In this document: positions 13,377 through 25,300 of the stretch, piece by piece
Layout of the letters: each line of letters begins with the position of its first letter
How positions within the stretch are numbered: position 1 is the first letter of the stretch
NCBI GenBank assembly: GCA_031841125.1
Contig: CM063106.1
Location: forward strand, 45,621,806-45,685,805
Length of the DNA: 64,000 bases
Source: Acanthococcus lagerstroemiae
Lineage: Eukaryota > Arthropoda > Insecta > Hemiptera > Eriococcidae
Direction: 5' to 3'
The notes under the pieces: generated by a model
Told to the model about the DNA's origin: nothing
Databases searched by the model: none
The model's input: only the letters and a program-made list of their open reading frames with translations
Made by a program: the position numbers and the translations under genes

Positions 13377-13625
13377 GACGAAACTATGGTGGGGGTGAAA
13401 CACCCCCAATAATTTGACAGTCCGCAAATTTTAAAACAACTTTTCATTTGAATTTTTCATTTTCTAAGAACGTTTGTTTGTTTATCTATTTTTTTATTTT
13501 CAATTAAAAAATATTTTGATCAAAAATCACCAAATAATTTTCAAATTAAAAAAAATTTTGTCGGCGAATTCTTAGTTTTCAAAAAATATTTGTCGGCAAA
13601 TTTTCCTTCTCCCCCCCCCCCCCCC
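13377..13625 (+). repeat. Dispersed ~250 bp repeat D, copy 2, ending in a C run
   Basis: GACGAAACTATGG ... GTGAAACACCCCCAATAATT ... CGTTTGTTTGTTTATC as in copy 1. It ends at about 18 consecutive C. The CAGGGTGTC MITE (12603-12872) lies between the two copies. Confidence 0.7.
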
Positions 13626-14238
13626 CCCACTGAAAATGAAGTCTCGCCTCGGAAATCAGTTGAAAATTTACAAATTGTTGACTATTGTTGATATACGTAT
13701 TACATAATCTGAGGTCTACTCTATAGCAGGTACCCAACAAACTGTCATGGGCGTAGCCATGGGGGGGGGCAAACAGTTATATTGTAGTGTGCATTACCCG
13801 ACATTAATACGTGCAGATATTTCAGTTGTAAAATAATGAAGGAAACCTATGTTTTCCAAAATTCCTTGCATTTTTGCGATTATCTCGAGAAATATATTTT
13901 CTAAAGAAAAGTTAGCATCTTTCTTATAGAAAATTTAACTAGGAATATTTTATGTTATTTGAATTTTGGTACTTTTAGTACTAAAGTGAATATTTTTTTA
14001 GATAATGGCGATTCAGCTAGTAAAGATCGATTATGAAAGAAAAAATAACAAAAGCCACGTTGCTTGAAACTTTCACACATTTTTGATTATTTCGGTAGAT
14101 AAGCGTTTTAAAGAAAAGTTGTATGTAACCTTTTTTGTAGGAAATTTAACAAGAAATATTTTGTTATATATGCATTATGGTCCGGAAGTTAATATATTTC
14201 GAGATATTCGCGGTTTTTTGTAAAATCTCAGTATTACA

Positions 14239-14239
<1 letters not shown>

Positions 14240-14283
<44 letters not shown>

Positions 14284-14294
14284 CTCTCTCTCTC
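14240..14294. repeat. (CT)n microsatellite
   Basis: About 27 CT units with one TACTT interruption. Confidence 0.95.
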
Positions 14295-15290
14295 ACAACA
14301 TGCCCGGCGTAATCAACATTTTTGACTATGTATCTACAGTCTTTTGCCCCGGTCACCCGCCTCATTTCGAAGTTCTTTAAATCTGTCTTTTCTCTTTACA
14401 TGCTGAATCGAGCGCTCCGTGACGATTTGTGTTCTTGCCATTTTTATATTTTGTGGCTCAGTGTCCACGTCTGTGCACCGTAGATCAAGACTGGTAGTGT
14501 ACATCCTTCTAGAATCTTTGTTTTTATTCTTAGCGGTATTTTACTTTTATAAATTTGTTGTAGTGTCCAAAAGTTTCTTCTAGCTCGTGATCTCCTTTTC
14601 ATGTGGGGGAGGGGGGCTACTTACCACCCCTCCCCCGGTAGGAATTTTTCACTCAGCAATTGGGAAAATTTACCATTTCAGTCACGCGGAGTTGGAAAAA
14701 TGAACAAGTCAAAAGGTTTTTTTCTTCTTCTTCTTTCTTTCTTTTTAGTCTTGATATTCGGGCGATGAAAAAGAAAATTCACTACGTACAGGAATTTTTC
14801 ATTTTGATTTTCAGCTAGGGATTTTAAGTACTAGATTTTAAGCCAAAGGGACCCACCGAGGAATTTTAATTTGAATTTATTCTCTCGCAGTTCAGATATC
14901 GGGGATCTCAGATGTCAAGAATAATGAAGAAATTATTTTTTCTAGTTAGTTCATAAAGGTGTAGTCAATAAGTCCTTCCGTTAATTGTACCCACATTAGG
15001 ATTGTCACACTTCAGCCCCCTTGTGGTGCTCACGAGGTAGGAGTTAAAAAGAGAATAATCTAAACCGGATTTAGCGACGGATACAAAGATGTTGGGAATT
15101 GAATTTTTAAATTACATCTCTCTGAGAAGTTCGAGGATCGAGATGCAGAAGTCGAAGGTAAAATAATTTTGAAATTGAACTCAAGAATCTAGAAAAGAAA
15201 AAAAAAACCGACAGCAAAATTGAACCCAGTTCGTTGTTATTATCAGTTCTCAAGTGCTCCCCCACCCTCAATTTGGCTCGCCTACCAGAC

Positions 15291-15604
15291 TCACATATTT
15301 CGGAAGTTCCGCAGACGTTCCGCGAATTCCAGTAATTTATGCAATTTCTCACATATTCCAGAGGTTCTGCAAACGTTCCGGGAATTCCGGTAATTTCTGC
15401 AATTTCTCTCATATTCCGGAGGCTCCGCCAACTTTCCAAGAATTCCGGTAATTTCTGCAATTTCTCACATGTTCGGGAGGTTTTGCAAACGTTCCGGGAA
15501 TTCTAGTAATTTCCGAAATTTCTTTCATATCCCGGAGATCCCGCAGACGTTCTGCGAATTCCGGTAATTTCTGCAATTTCTCACATTTTCAGGAGGTTCT
15601 GCAA
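15291..15604. repeat. 58 bp minisatellite, about 5.4 copies
   Basis: Units start at 15291, 15349, 15407, 15465, 15523 and 15581. The consensus contains TCACATATTCCGGAGGTTC, CAAACGTTCCGGGAATTCC and GGTAATTTCTGCAATTTC. The period is not a multiple of three, and the frames through it are not genes. There are no spacers, so this is not a CRISPR-like array. Confidence 0.92.
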
Positions 15605-15983
15605 AATTTTTCAATACCCAGTATAACAATATTTTTGATCATATCTGGGCAGCTGATGGTCAGCGCCAGATTTGGTCAACGAATTTGAACTCAGCGAGAA
15701 AATTTGAGTAGAAATATAGGTGGTTATCTCAGTTTTTTTGAATTCCGAAAATTTTGAAAATTTTACTACACTTATAATAAAAATAAAATTCGATTCAATG
15801 GAGATACTCGACGGTTTTGTAAATAAACATGGAGCCAATGGCCTTTACTTCGCGATACTTCTGTTCGTATGCGATCCAAAATGAGGGGAGCTAGACTTAC
15901 AATATAAACACTCATAATAATCGAAAATTATCGGACTAAAGTACGAAGTCTGACATAAAAATGAACAAGTAAAACGTAATGCT

Positions 15984-16202
15984 TAGCCGATACTGGAAGG
16001 TCCTGGAGCCACTGGCAGCGAATTCGATGATGATCTCGTAGCATCGGCCTCGTGATCTTGCCTCGTGGCAGTATGGTCTCGATCGAATCGCGCTATAGAT
16101 CGTTCTGGACTCGGATCCTGGAACTGGAAACGACCTCTCGATACGCTGAACACTTTGTCGAGACCCAGATCTTCATTGATTGAACCAAAAGAAACCGAAA
16201 AT
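15984..16202 (-). other. Coding-like frame on minus strand, possible 3-prime exon
   Basis: On the minus strand, after CTTGTCCAGCAG, an open frame reads from SFGSINEDLGLDKVFSVSRG through a charged, Ser/Pro-rich tail to PVAPGPSSIG and a TAA stop near 15983. It is more GC-rich than the surrounding sequence and its composition is protein-like, with no homology I can name. No upstream exon was found on this strand. It may be an unrecognised terminal exon or an old gene fragment. Confidence 0.25.
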
Positions 16203-16711
16203 GTCACTGCTGGACAAGGCTTACAGCATGCCTTCTCATTTCACCATGTGGTTGGCTCAGCGAACGGATCCAAAAAATTAAACTGTGGCGTTTCAGTTCT
16301 GTCACTTACTGCTATAAAATACTTCTAGCGATCGAAAATGCCGTCGAATTTCAAATTTTGAGAACAAAATAACCGAACATAACTTCCAAAAATGAGTGAC
16401 ACCGTCTCAAACTGAATTAGTTCACACGATATACGAAGCCTTTCACGTAGGCAAAAATCTGTAGCGATATTCATAACGGTAAATTGATACTGGTAGTAGC
16501 TCAAGAAACGAAATGAACCATGCTGCAATTTTCAGCTCAATGCATCGTGTGTTATGTTGCCACATGTCTGCAGTTTCACCGAAATAGTGCTGATAACGGA
16601 CGAGATAGGTATTCACGATTTGTCATCTTGGAACCACTAATCCTACCTTTTTCCTCACTGTCCACCTGAATTGTGAAGTAACTGAAATTTTTCAGAAGGA
16701 AATCAGCAGAA

Positions 16712-16842
16712 GTGCAAATACGGCTCAGAACTGAGAGGGGCTTAAGCCCCCTTATTATGAAGCAACACCACCCCCGCATCATTTTCTTTGGTAATTTTTC
16801 AGAGTTTGGGGGCCAAGCCCCCTCCCCCTTATTGCGCCTATG
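16712..16842 (+). mobile_element. Short MITE-like repeat E, copy 1
   Basis: GTGCAAATACGGCTCAGAAC ... GGGGCTTAAGCCCCCTTATT ... CATCATTTTCTTTGGTAATT ... ATTGCGCCTATGG matches 24459-24618. GCAAATA near the left and TATTTGCG in copy 2 suggest worn inverted ends. Confidence 0.65.
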
Positions 16843-17548
16843 GAAATCAGTTAGTTCTCCCCCCCCCCGATTTGAAGAAACACCCAGTCCTATTTAGATT
16901 CGTGTCAGCGAGTTTCTCATTCTTATAATTTTCTGTGTTGAAACTGGAGGGGCTACTGCCTCCCCAGTTTCACGAGTGGGTGGGAGTAACTGCCACCCCC
17001 TCTCCCGGCTCCGACGTCTTTGAGTTTTACTGATCAACCCACCTCTCCATTCTCCTTAAATTCATCTCGAAGGTTTTCTTATGGTTTTACCTCCTTCGGA
17101 AGTTGCTTATCCGCCAGCAGGATGTAAACTCGAGAATACAAAAAGAACACTCGTAGTCAGAGTGATCATCGGATCATTTAGTATTCGCCTGTAAATATTT
17201 TTTATATTTCCTTCGTTAAGATAAGGATTTACATATCTCTGCGTGTTGCGTTATGGAGTTAGTTGTATGTCTGACGTATGAAAAAGCATTTAAACAGCAA
17301 CTGTAAAGCACAATGGTAAAATATTGCTTTGCTTTGAAATTCCTCGCGACGATAACGACGAATACGTGTTGAGACGACGCCGATTTTCCGCTGTAACTGC
17401 AGCTCCGACTTCATGCCAAGACGAAAGGCTTCCAGCTGTAACTCCAACTCTAAAACTGGAGTGGAACAGTTCCCACTTTATAGCGTCGGGTAGTCCATTT
17501 CAGCTCGGACTTGACCCCAGCGCGTGGGGTAGGCGCTGTGAAGACAAA

Positions 17549-17562
17549 GCTTTATAAAAGAG
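17549..17562 (+). promoter_or_regulatory. Possible TATA-type promoter in a GC-richer island
   Basis: TTTATAAAAG lies at the edge of a 250-base island (about 17330-17600) that is clearly GC-richer than its surroundings and is followed by an initiator-like TCAG. It is 1.6 kb upstream of the first MGAT2 coding exon on the same strand. It could therefore drive a 5-prime UTR exon of that gene, but I see no convincing donor. Weak evidence. Confidence 0.2.
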
Positions 17563-19159
17563 TTCAGCAGCTCGAGAACTGGTGCTACGTGTTTCCGGCT
17601 CCGATTCTGACTTTTTTGTATTTGAATAAGTTTAAACCTCAATAATAGATTGCATAGTAGAGCTGTATCTATGTGTGCATTTCATCCAGTCAATTTCGCA
17701 CGTATCCGATTCATCTTCTTACACCATTCTTCAAAGAACACTGGAAACCTGATTAGTTTCGGTTCTTAAGTATTAGGATAAGTATGGTGTTATCTGATGG
17801 TAACATGTTCTAAGATGATGAAGTTGCATACTATCAAGGTTGAAGGAGTGACAAAAGAAAAAATTGATATTGTTGTGTAATTGGGGAACTCAGCCAAATG
17901 GTAACAAGTCCTATAACAAGATGAAAATAAGTATTTAGTTAAAAGAATTAACTGCGAGTTGAAAAAAAGATATAAAAATAAAATTTGTAATCTAGGACTT
18001 GAGTTACCAAGGAGATTAGGAAATGAAGCATTTTAAATTGTTTGAAGAATATGGTGGAGTGTGGGCGTAAATTAGGTAGATATTGTTGGAATAGTCCAGG
18101 AAACAATTATTAAAAGACTGAATATTTTAGAAACTGGAAGTTGGGAAAAAAGGTTAATCTATAGATACTTTACAACCCTGTAACCCTACGTAAAATTCGG
18201 CTACGCGAAGAGATCTATAAGTAATTCCTATTCGTCTAATACCACGAACCATGAAACATCTAGTTTTCTAACACTTGGACAGTTTTTTTCACGAACAAAG
18301 GTCGTATTTTGATGTAATGTTTATAGAAAATTCTTCCACACTGGTTTTCAGAGAGGATGAGTCCATTTGAGTTCATTATCATGTCTCCAACTGATATCAG
18401 CATTACTCTGGTTTCATCAATACTTACCAATCAATACCTTTGACTGTGTGTTATACACATTTCATGTGCACGAAAATACATTTGCGAACGAGGTTCTGGG
18501 TTAATTCGGCAAGGGGGGGGGGTCTGGATTGTTGTACCCTTGAGGCAGGGGACAAACGATCACTTTTCTATTCTCCCCACCATCTGTTACACGAATGCGA
18601 CTACAGCGCCATTTCAATATTATCATGTGTACATTCGACGAATGACTGACGCCAAATTTCCCGAAAATTTTTGACGTTTAAGCCCTACCACCCATGAATT
18701 TTAAATGGACAGGATCAATGTACTCTTCATTTTCACCCCACTGATCTTAATAATGACATCCTCACAAGGGCCGCAGCAGTGGAGAAGTTTAGGACATGCC
18801 CCCGCCCCTCATTGTTGTTTGGAAAATTGGCACTCAGCAAATTCTGGTAACAGACGACAAATTGGCATTGAGGCATAAAATTTTTTCAACGTTCCGACTC
18901 AACTGATATTTTTCCTTTCCATTTTAGTCGAGATTTCTTTTGTCCACGCCCCCCCCCCCTTCTTCCGCAAGAAAAAAAACAACGAAAAACTAAAAACTTT
19001 CTAGCTGCTACGATCCTAATCCTCTGTTTGAAATATAGTTTTTGTGAACACTCAGCATGTCCTTTTCAATAAGCGTACTTTGTCCTTATTGTTTTGTATG
19101 TAGCTGTGTATCTTAGCAAATTATGTGCATAATTTTTATGTTTTTATTACTTTTTGTAG

Positions 19160-19368
19160 GTGGTTTAGCCATGATCACAATAGTGGGACCATGTCGAAGG
19201 AACTTCTTACACCGACTTCATAACGGATTCATAGTGATATTGCTAATGTCGTTTTGGCTGATGTGTCACATTTTAACCTCCAGTTCTCTGAACAAACCTA
19301 CTCAACGAGAAGTTACTGAAGAAAATACGAGTGCCACGAACGCCATTATATTAAGCATGGTGCCGCAG
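19160..19368 (+). CDS. MGAT2: MGAT2 coding exon 1 (membrane anchor)
   Basis: The acceptor tract (tttttattactttttgtag) ends at 19159. The ATG at 19171 leaves 11 bases of 5-prime UTR in the exon. The exon encodes residues 1-66: a basic N-terminus with R9, R10, H14 and R15, a hydrophobic anchor at about 19-36, then a polar stem rich in Ser, Thr and Asn. The donor is CAG/GTAACA at 19368/19369, phase 0. A 5-prime UTR exon must lie upstream if the acceptor is used. Confidence 0.82.
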
Positions 19369-22300
19369 GTAACATATAGAATTCGTACGATATAACATTA
19401 CCTATTAAATTAGTTACAGGTAATTGACGAAATTTCGAAGCCATTTTGAATTTGTTGTAGTCCTGAAAAAATATTAGATCTGTACAAAATACGTTGCGAA
19501 AAACGACTGTCAACTTCAATTGCAATCTGTACATCAGAGTTGGAAAAAGTATACTGGTCCTCAGATCTCCCTAACTGACTGAGCTTGACTCGGATCAATG
19601 CTCGAGCTCGGCGAAGTCCCAGAGGGTCACAATGGCATCTTGATGAGTCTCAATAAGATCTTATCTCTGCACATTATTACAAAGTGGTTGCCATTCAGAC
19701 AGTTAATCTCGTGATGTCGTGTACTCCTAGTTGCTATACGTACAATAGAAGGAAGGGCAGATGTGCCAAACGTGGCTACTTCAAAAATTGATACGCGGTA
19801 AAAATAAATTTTAAGACAAAAAGAATGGCTACCCTATTCTAGTTTGAATTCCTAAAGGTAAAATATTTTCAGCAGGTCTGAAAATTTCAGAAAGAAGTCA
19901 AAGTATGACTGCTGTTACCTAACTTACTTTTCTATGTTTTTTCAGTTTTCTTAGCAGTATGGGTAAAATCCTTCAAAAATAGGACTGAAATCCAAAATCC
20001 AATTTAAAATACGATTTAAAACCAGAATTTGAAATCTTCGTAAAAAATAATTTAAAATCGAAATCCAAACGCCGAATTTTAGTGGGAAAAATCTCTCAAA
20101 AAATATTCAAATCCGAAATATTAAATCCTTTCTAAAATAAGATTTCAGATCAAAGTTCTGAACCCGGATTTTGAAGATTTTGGATTTTAAAATCCCAAAG
20201 AATTTTAATCTTACCAATCCCTCGCTTTGTCTTAAAATAAAAACTGATGTGCTGTTTTCTGTTGGTTGCTGTTCAATTTATTAGCTACAAAGGAGAGATG
20301 AATACAAAAGCCATATATCAGAGTAACGTTACAGAATCTACAGCTGTTTTTATTATGCCTACTTTATTATTATCATTTTCCTTTGTTTTGGGAAATTGAT
20401 AAAACTTAATCATGTGAAAGCGTAAGACCAAGATAGGAGACTTGAGACATGAAGACTTATATCTAAGTATACGAGTGTCATAGCCGGTTTAAGGAGGGAG
20501 GCGGGCATTTTGGGATAATCCATCCTTGACCTTCTGAAATTTAAAACTTTTCGTAGAAATTCTTTACAAAACTAAAGAAAAGTTGGTCACTTCACTCGTA
20601 AATTCGTGCTTTTTATTGGCTTATTACTTTTAAGGATCAAGACCACGGAATTTACCCCTATAAAAGAATTTTGGTCCTGGGCCTGATGGGTGTCACTTAT
20701 TCCGAACTTTTCATCGCATTTACGATCCGACCCTATCTTAGGCTTCACTTGAGCTTCAAAATCCAGGAAAATCGACTTCGTTGAAAAAAAAATGGAATCA
20801 AGTATCGAGATAAAAGGTTATGGGGTCGTTGACAGTGGCGTAGCTATTTCCAAAGGGGGGCACAATAAGGTTTTCAAGGGAGGAAAAGTCGAAAATTGCG
20901 GTATTTTAAAAAAAATCGCCGATATTAGAGAACTAAGTAAAAATATTGGGGGAGGGGGGACATGTGCCCCCCCGGACACTACCTCGTTGATTTTGAATTG
21001 TCTATTAGATTCGTGATCCGACTTAAACTTGAGCTTCGAAACCTAAATTCTATTCCAGATGTGGAATAAAACCGTTTTGTTGGGGGGTAAAAAAAACATG
21101 GAATTAAACATCTAAATAGGTGGTTTTGGGTTACTGATTTCGAATTTTCTATAAATTTGACTTTAAAATTCAAAGTTCGTTTCAGAAATGAAACAACATT
21201 AGTTTTTATGGGGTGGGGGGGGGTGTAGAACTAAGTATTGGATAAAGATTTTGGGGTCGCTGCCAAATTTGTGATCCAACACTAGCTTAAGCTTCAAAAC
21301 GATATTCAAGTTTTCCCAAGATTCTTATCTATCTACGCCAAACCTAAATTATTAGTCTCAGATAAATGTTACATGCGATAATTTTAATTCAAAATGCATA
21401 GCGGGACATCCGAGACATACCGAAATGACATTTGTTTCTTTTTCTTTGCGTGGGGGGGGGGGGTATTTTGCCAACTGAAAATGTGAATATTTTCTAATTG
21501 AAAATGTAATTTTCGAACTAACGAATATTTTTGAAGAAAATCAACAAGCAAGAAAAAAAATTAATACTTTGACATTTCGTTGACTAGAGGCTTGATTTAG
21601 CCAATTGAAGATCGATTTTACTAAATTTTCCCACTCTGAAATATAATGGAAGGAGGGGAGCTCCTAGCAGTACGTTGCTGGGGATTGTTTGCAAAATTCA
21701 AAAGAAAAAATCGTTGTTCAAAATGTACTTAATAAGTTTTTTGTAATTTATCAATCTAGCCTTTAAAATGTGACGCTTCTCGGCTGAATCTAAATTCTTC
21801 GTGCGATGATACAGGGTAGAAAATAACAATTTCCCGTCTTAGAAAATAAAGCAGCTAATTTCTTAACGATGTACTGGGATGGAAGCACCGGATTATATTT
21901 CCAGTTAGAAATTGTGAGTATTTTGCAGAAAACATCGTACCTCACGCAGTAGTGAAGAAAGCGAAGTCACAATCCAACGTCGTAAATTTTTCAAATGTTT
22001 TTAACGAATTGAATTTAGATCTTCATAATTAGTGGTCCATTCTGTCTGAGGTGGACAGGGCAAAAGTCACAGAGGGAGTCATGAGGACCGCCTTCATCAT
22101 CTACAAAAGTTGGCAACTTAGCAATAAATTTCAGGTGCTTGATTGGCAAATCTTCACACATCATAAAAATCTCTATATTTCATTTTGTTTCTCTAAAGTT
22201 TAACAAGAGAATTTAGTTGAATTGAAATTACCTAGCATATTGGTTGTAAATGTAATAATTCTCAATGGAAGATTGATGTAGTAGAGTAAGGAAACGTAAA

Positions 22301-25300
22301 TAAAATACTTAAATAAAGTGACCTTAAATTCATCGTTTAGGGGATTTAAAATCTTATAATGGACTTTAGGTACTGCTTTCCCAAGCCATTTTTGACCAGT
22401 TTGAAAATCTTCAAGATTTGTACTTCAAATTATTTTGCTTATTTCAGTGTAACAATATATAGGTGTTGCTTTTTGACAGACAATTGGAAAGTTAAAAAAT
22501 TGCGTAAAATACGGTAGAATCAGAACAATCAGTCAGGTCAGTCGGTTAATCAGTCAGTCAACTACCCAAAAATACGATAGAGACACGTGGTATAACATTT
22601 TATATGTACCCTAATGAAAAATGAAGAGCTGAATTATACAAACTGGCTTTGTGTCGGGGGGCATGGAAATTTCTATCAATAACACGGCTGCAAATTGTAA
22701 ATGCCAACCACTATGTTCGTGTCAGGGGAGCGTTAGGTTTTTCGTTCAAGTATACCCAGTAGTAAAAGCATATAAAATGCTAAAATAAATTTCCATGGAA
22801 ATGTCAACCATTGAATTCGTGTCGGGGGAGCATTAAGTTTTTCGTTAGGTTTTTCGTTTCGGTCTTGCTCAAGTATACCCAGTAGTAAAAACATATAAAA
22901 TGCTGAAACTGGTAGGAAAATGTATACTGAGAACTTGAGTGGCCATATTAGGCACATTTGCTCTATATGTACTTATAATTAAAACGTAAGTACCCACATT
23001 GAGCAAAAAGTAGCCAGATTAAGTTGTGGAACTAATTATTCATTTTTAGCTCTTCAGTGTTCGAAAGCTGGCAATGTTGATATTTGTTAAATGTGGGTAG
23101 TTCTCCAGAAACTGAGAATATTTTGTTACCAGCAAATTTTGAACCTTAACTTTCGATTTCTTTTCTTGGTGGAGGGGGAGGGGTTATTTTGAGTTACACA
23201 ATAACATCCGGAACAAATTTCACCAATCCAATTCATCAGACAGGACACTTACCGTTTTTGGAATACAAAAAGCATAGGGTGATCCATCGTCGTGGATGTT
23301 ACCCCATCCTATGTCAGTATCTGTTATATTTTATAAATTTTAGTTTCATTTTTCTTTTCCCAGTAAAGTGGTATTATTATTCAGAAAGATTGAACGTATA
23401 CGTTAAGAAGTTCAATTTGCTGTCAGTGATTTCACATTTCCAGAAGGGATGGGTCGTAAATTTCTGATTCCTGGGTTTTTAGTCCATTGTCGTGGTCAAT
23501 CTTTGACTGATGCAAGGGTATGTGTCTTATTCATTTTTCAGTCCAACAAATTGCAATACTGGTGCAGTTTTAATCCCTAGACACGATCCAGGTGCCCGAT
23601 CGGAGTCATATTGGCACATGTGATGACATAATTTTCAAAAATTACCTGGGAAAGGAAATTCTGCGGAGGCTATTTTGTCCGTAATCGTGGATATCAGTAC
23701 TTTCGCCATGGGCAGATGTCTATCGCTGTGGACGAAAGTCGTTCCCTTCCCTAAATTTTTATAATCCTGCTCTGTAAACTTTTGTTGAATATTCTTTAAC
23801 ACATATGAAGTAAACTAAATTGTGGGGGGGGGGTGTCTAACAAAAAAGATTTCCCCGAAATCTTCTCAGTTTTTGGGAAATGACCCATGTACAGGATTCG
23901 CAAAATAGAATAAAATACAAATAGTATTGCCTGATGTTTTTCATTCACTTGTGAAATTAGAAATCAGCTCTCGGTAAGCACCTGTAATTTGCTCTATTTG
24001 CCATACAGAAGTTCCTCCTATACTCTCCAAGGTTTCCCCCATTGGGGTAATAATACATATATACTTTTTCCGCTTGCGTTCTAGACTCTGTGCTTTTGAA
24101 TAATTAAAATGATACTGAAATTCACTGCACGCTTTACTGACAATGGTAATGATTCACTGCTGAGAATCCAACTGATGAAAAATTTGTCGCACAGCCTCAT
24201 TACCCAAAAATTCCGTAAATGAGAAAAAACGTTTCACTATTTTCAACCAGTCAGAATGCAGATGAGTAATTACAAAGTGGGCAGAGAGAACATCATTTTG
24301 ACGCAAGTCCCATAGGAGGAAATTTTGTGTCTGAGAACCGTTGCATTAAGTGTGGCCTTCCGTTTATCGGAAAGTTTGGTACTGTGCGTGAAGCCGCTCA
24401 AAAATACACGTTTATTCAACATTATTTCAATAAGATGGTATTGTTTGAGGAACAGAAACGCAAATAGGGTTCAGAACTAGGGGGGCTTAAGCCCCCATAT
24501 CATGAAGCAACATCACCCCTCCGCATCATTTTCTTTGGTAATTTCTCAGTGTTTGGGGAGGGGGCTATTTCGAAGTTGGGGGCTAAGCCCTCCCAAGTCC
24601 CCTCTATTTGCGCCTATGTATGAGGAAGCAATTTTCTGGATATCAATGAAGACGGGTATATATGATTTGCGAAAATCCCAGTCAATTTGACCCTAAAACT
24701 CGTTAGTTACAAACGTTGCAATTGTGGAGAAAGAAATATGCTGTATTGTTATCATTTGCGAGAAGTAAATTCATGGTGATGTTGATATTCAAAGAACGAA
24801 ACGTTGAGGTCATTTCATTTGCCGATTATCTCGTTGACACATATATCTCGACTCAGGATCCCCTTTTTCTCCGTCTTTCGCCTTTGTGGACGCATCCTCC
24901 ACGTTTACTGGACCCGAAACTTTTCACCGTCACTTTTTAAACAGCACTTTACGTCCCCGCATCCGAGTATCCATCTTCTCTCGCCCACCTTACTCGAACA
25001 TCAAGCAGAAACGAATGTTATGATGCAGACAACGTAACCCGGACGAAAGCGTTTAAAAGCTGTAAAGAAAATGGACACCATAGCTGTCATTTGGGAATCA
25101 TTTGTTCAAGCTCCGGTAGCATGACGGTGGTCGATTACGTCAGGCGACTAGGATACCTGAATCAAGCTAAACCTATGTAATTTCGAAAATGTATAGTTCT
25201 TTCATTTTTCCGTGAATGGTACTTGTATTATTCGGCAATTGTAAATTTTTATTTTCTGCATATATGTAAAGTACTTTCCCCCGCAAATAAAATTTTATTT

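Larger units (their letters stand above)
13626..19159. other. Gene-free stretch before MGAT2
   Basis: It contains the CT microsatellite, the 58 bp minisatellite, the minus-strand coding-like frame near 16 kb, repeat E copy 1 and the GC-richer island near 17.4 kb. Nothing else was recognised. A 5-prime UTR exon of MGAT2 should lie in or before this interval. Confidence 0.55.

Noticed and set aside
15107..15460. 117-codon frame on the - strand with repeated residues
   Set aside because: It is produced by the 58 bp minisatellite, whose period is not a multiple of three, so the apparent protein repeat shifts frame.
15291..15604. Possible CRISPR-like array
   Set aside because: Units are contiguous 58 bp copies without unique spacers, and the window is eukaryotic.
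19123..19170. Upstream in-frame ATG extending MGAT2 by 16 residues
   Set aside because: A pyrimidine-rich acceptor ends at 19159 inside the extension, and the extra hydrophobic run would give two adjacent membrane segments, unlike type II GnT-II proteins.
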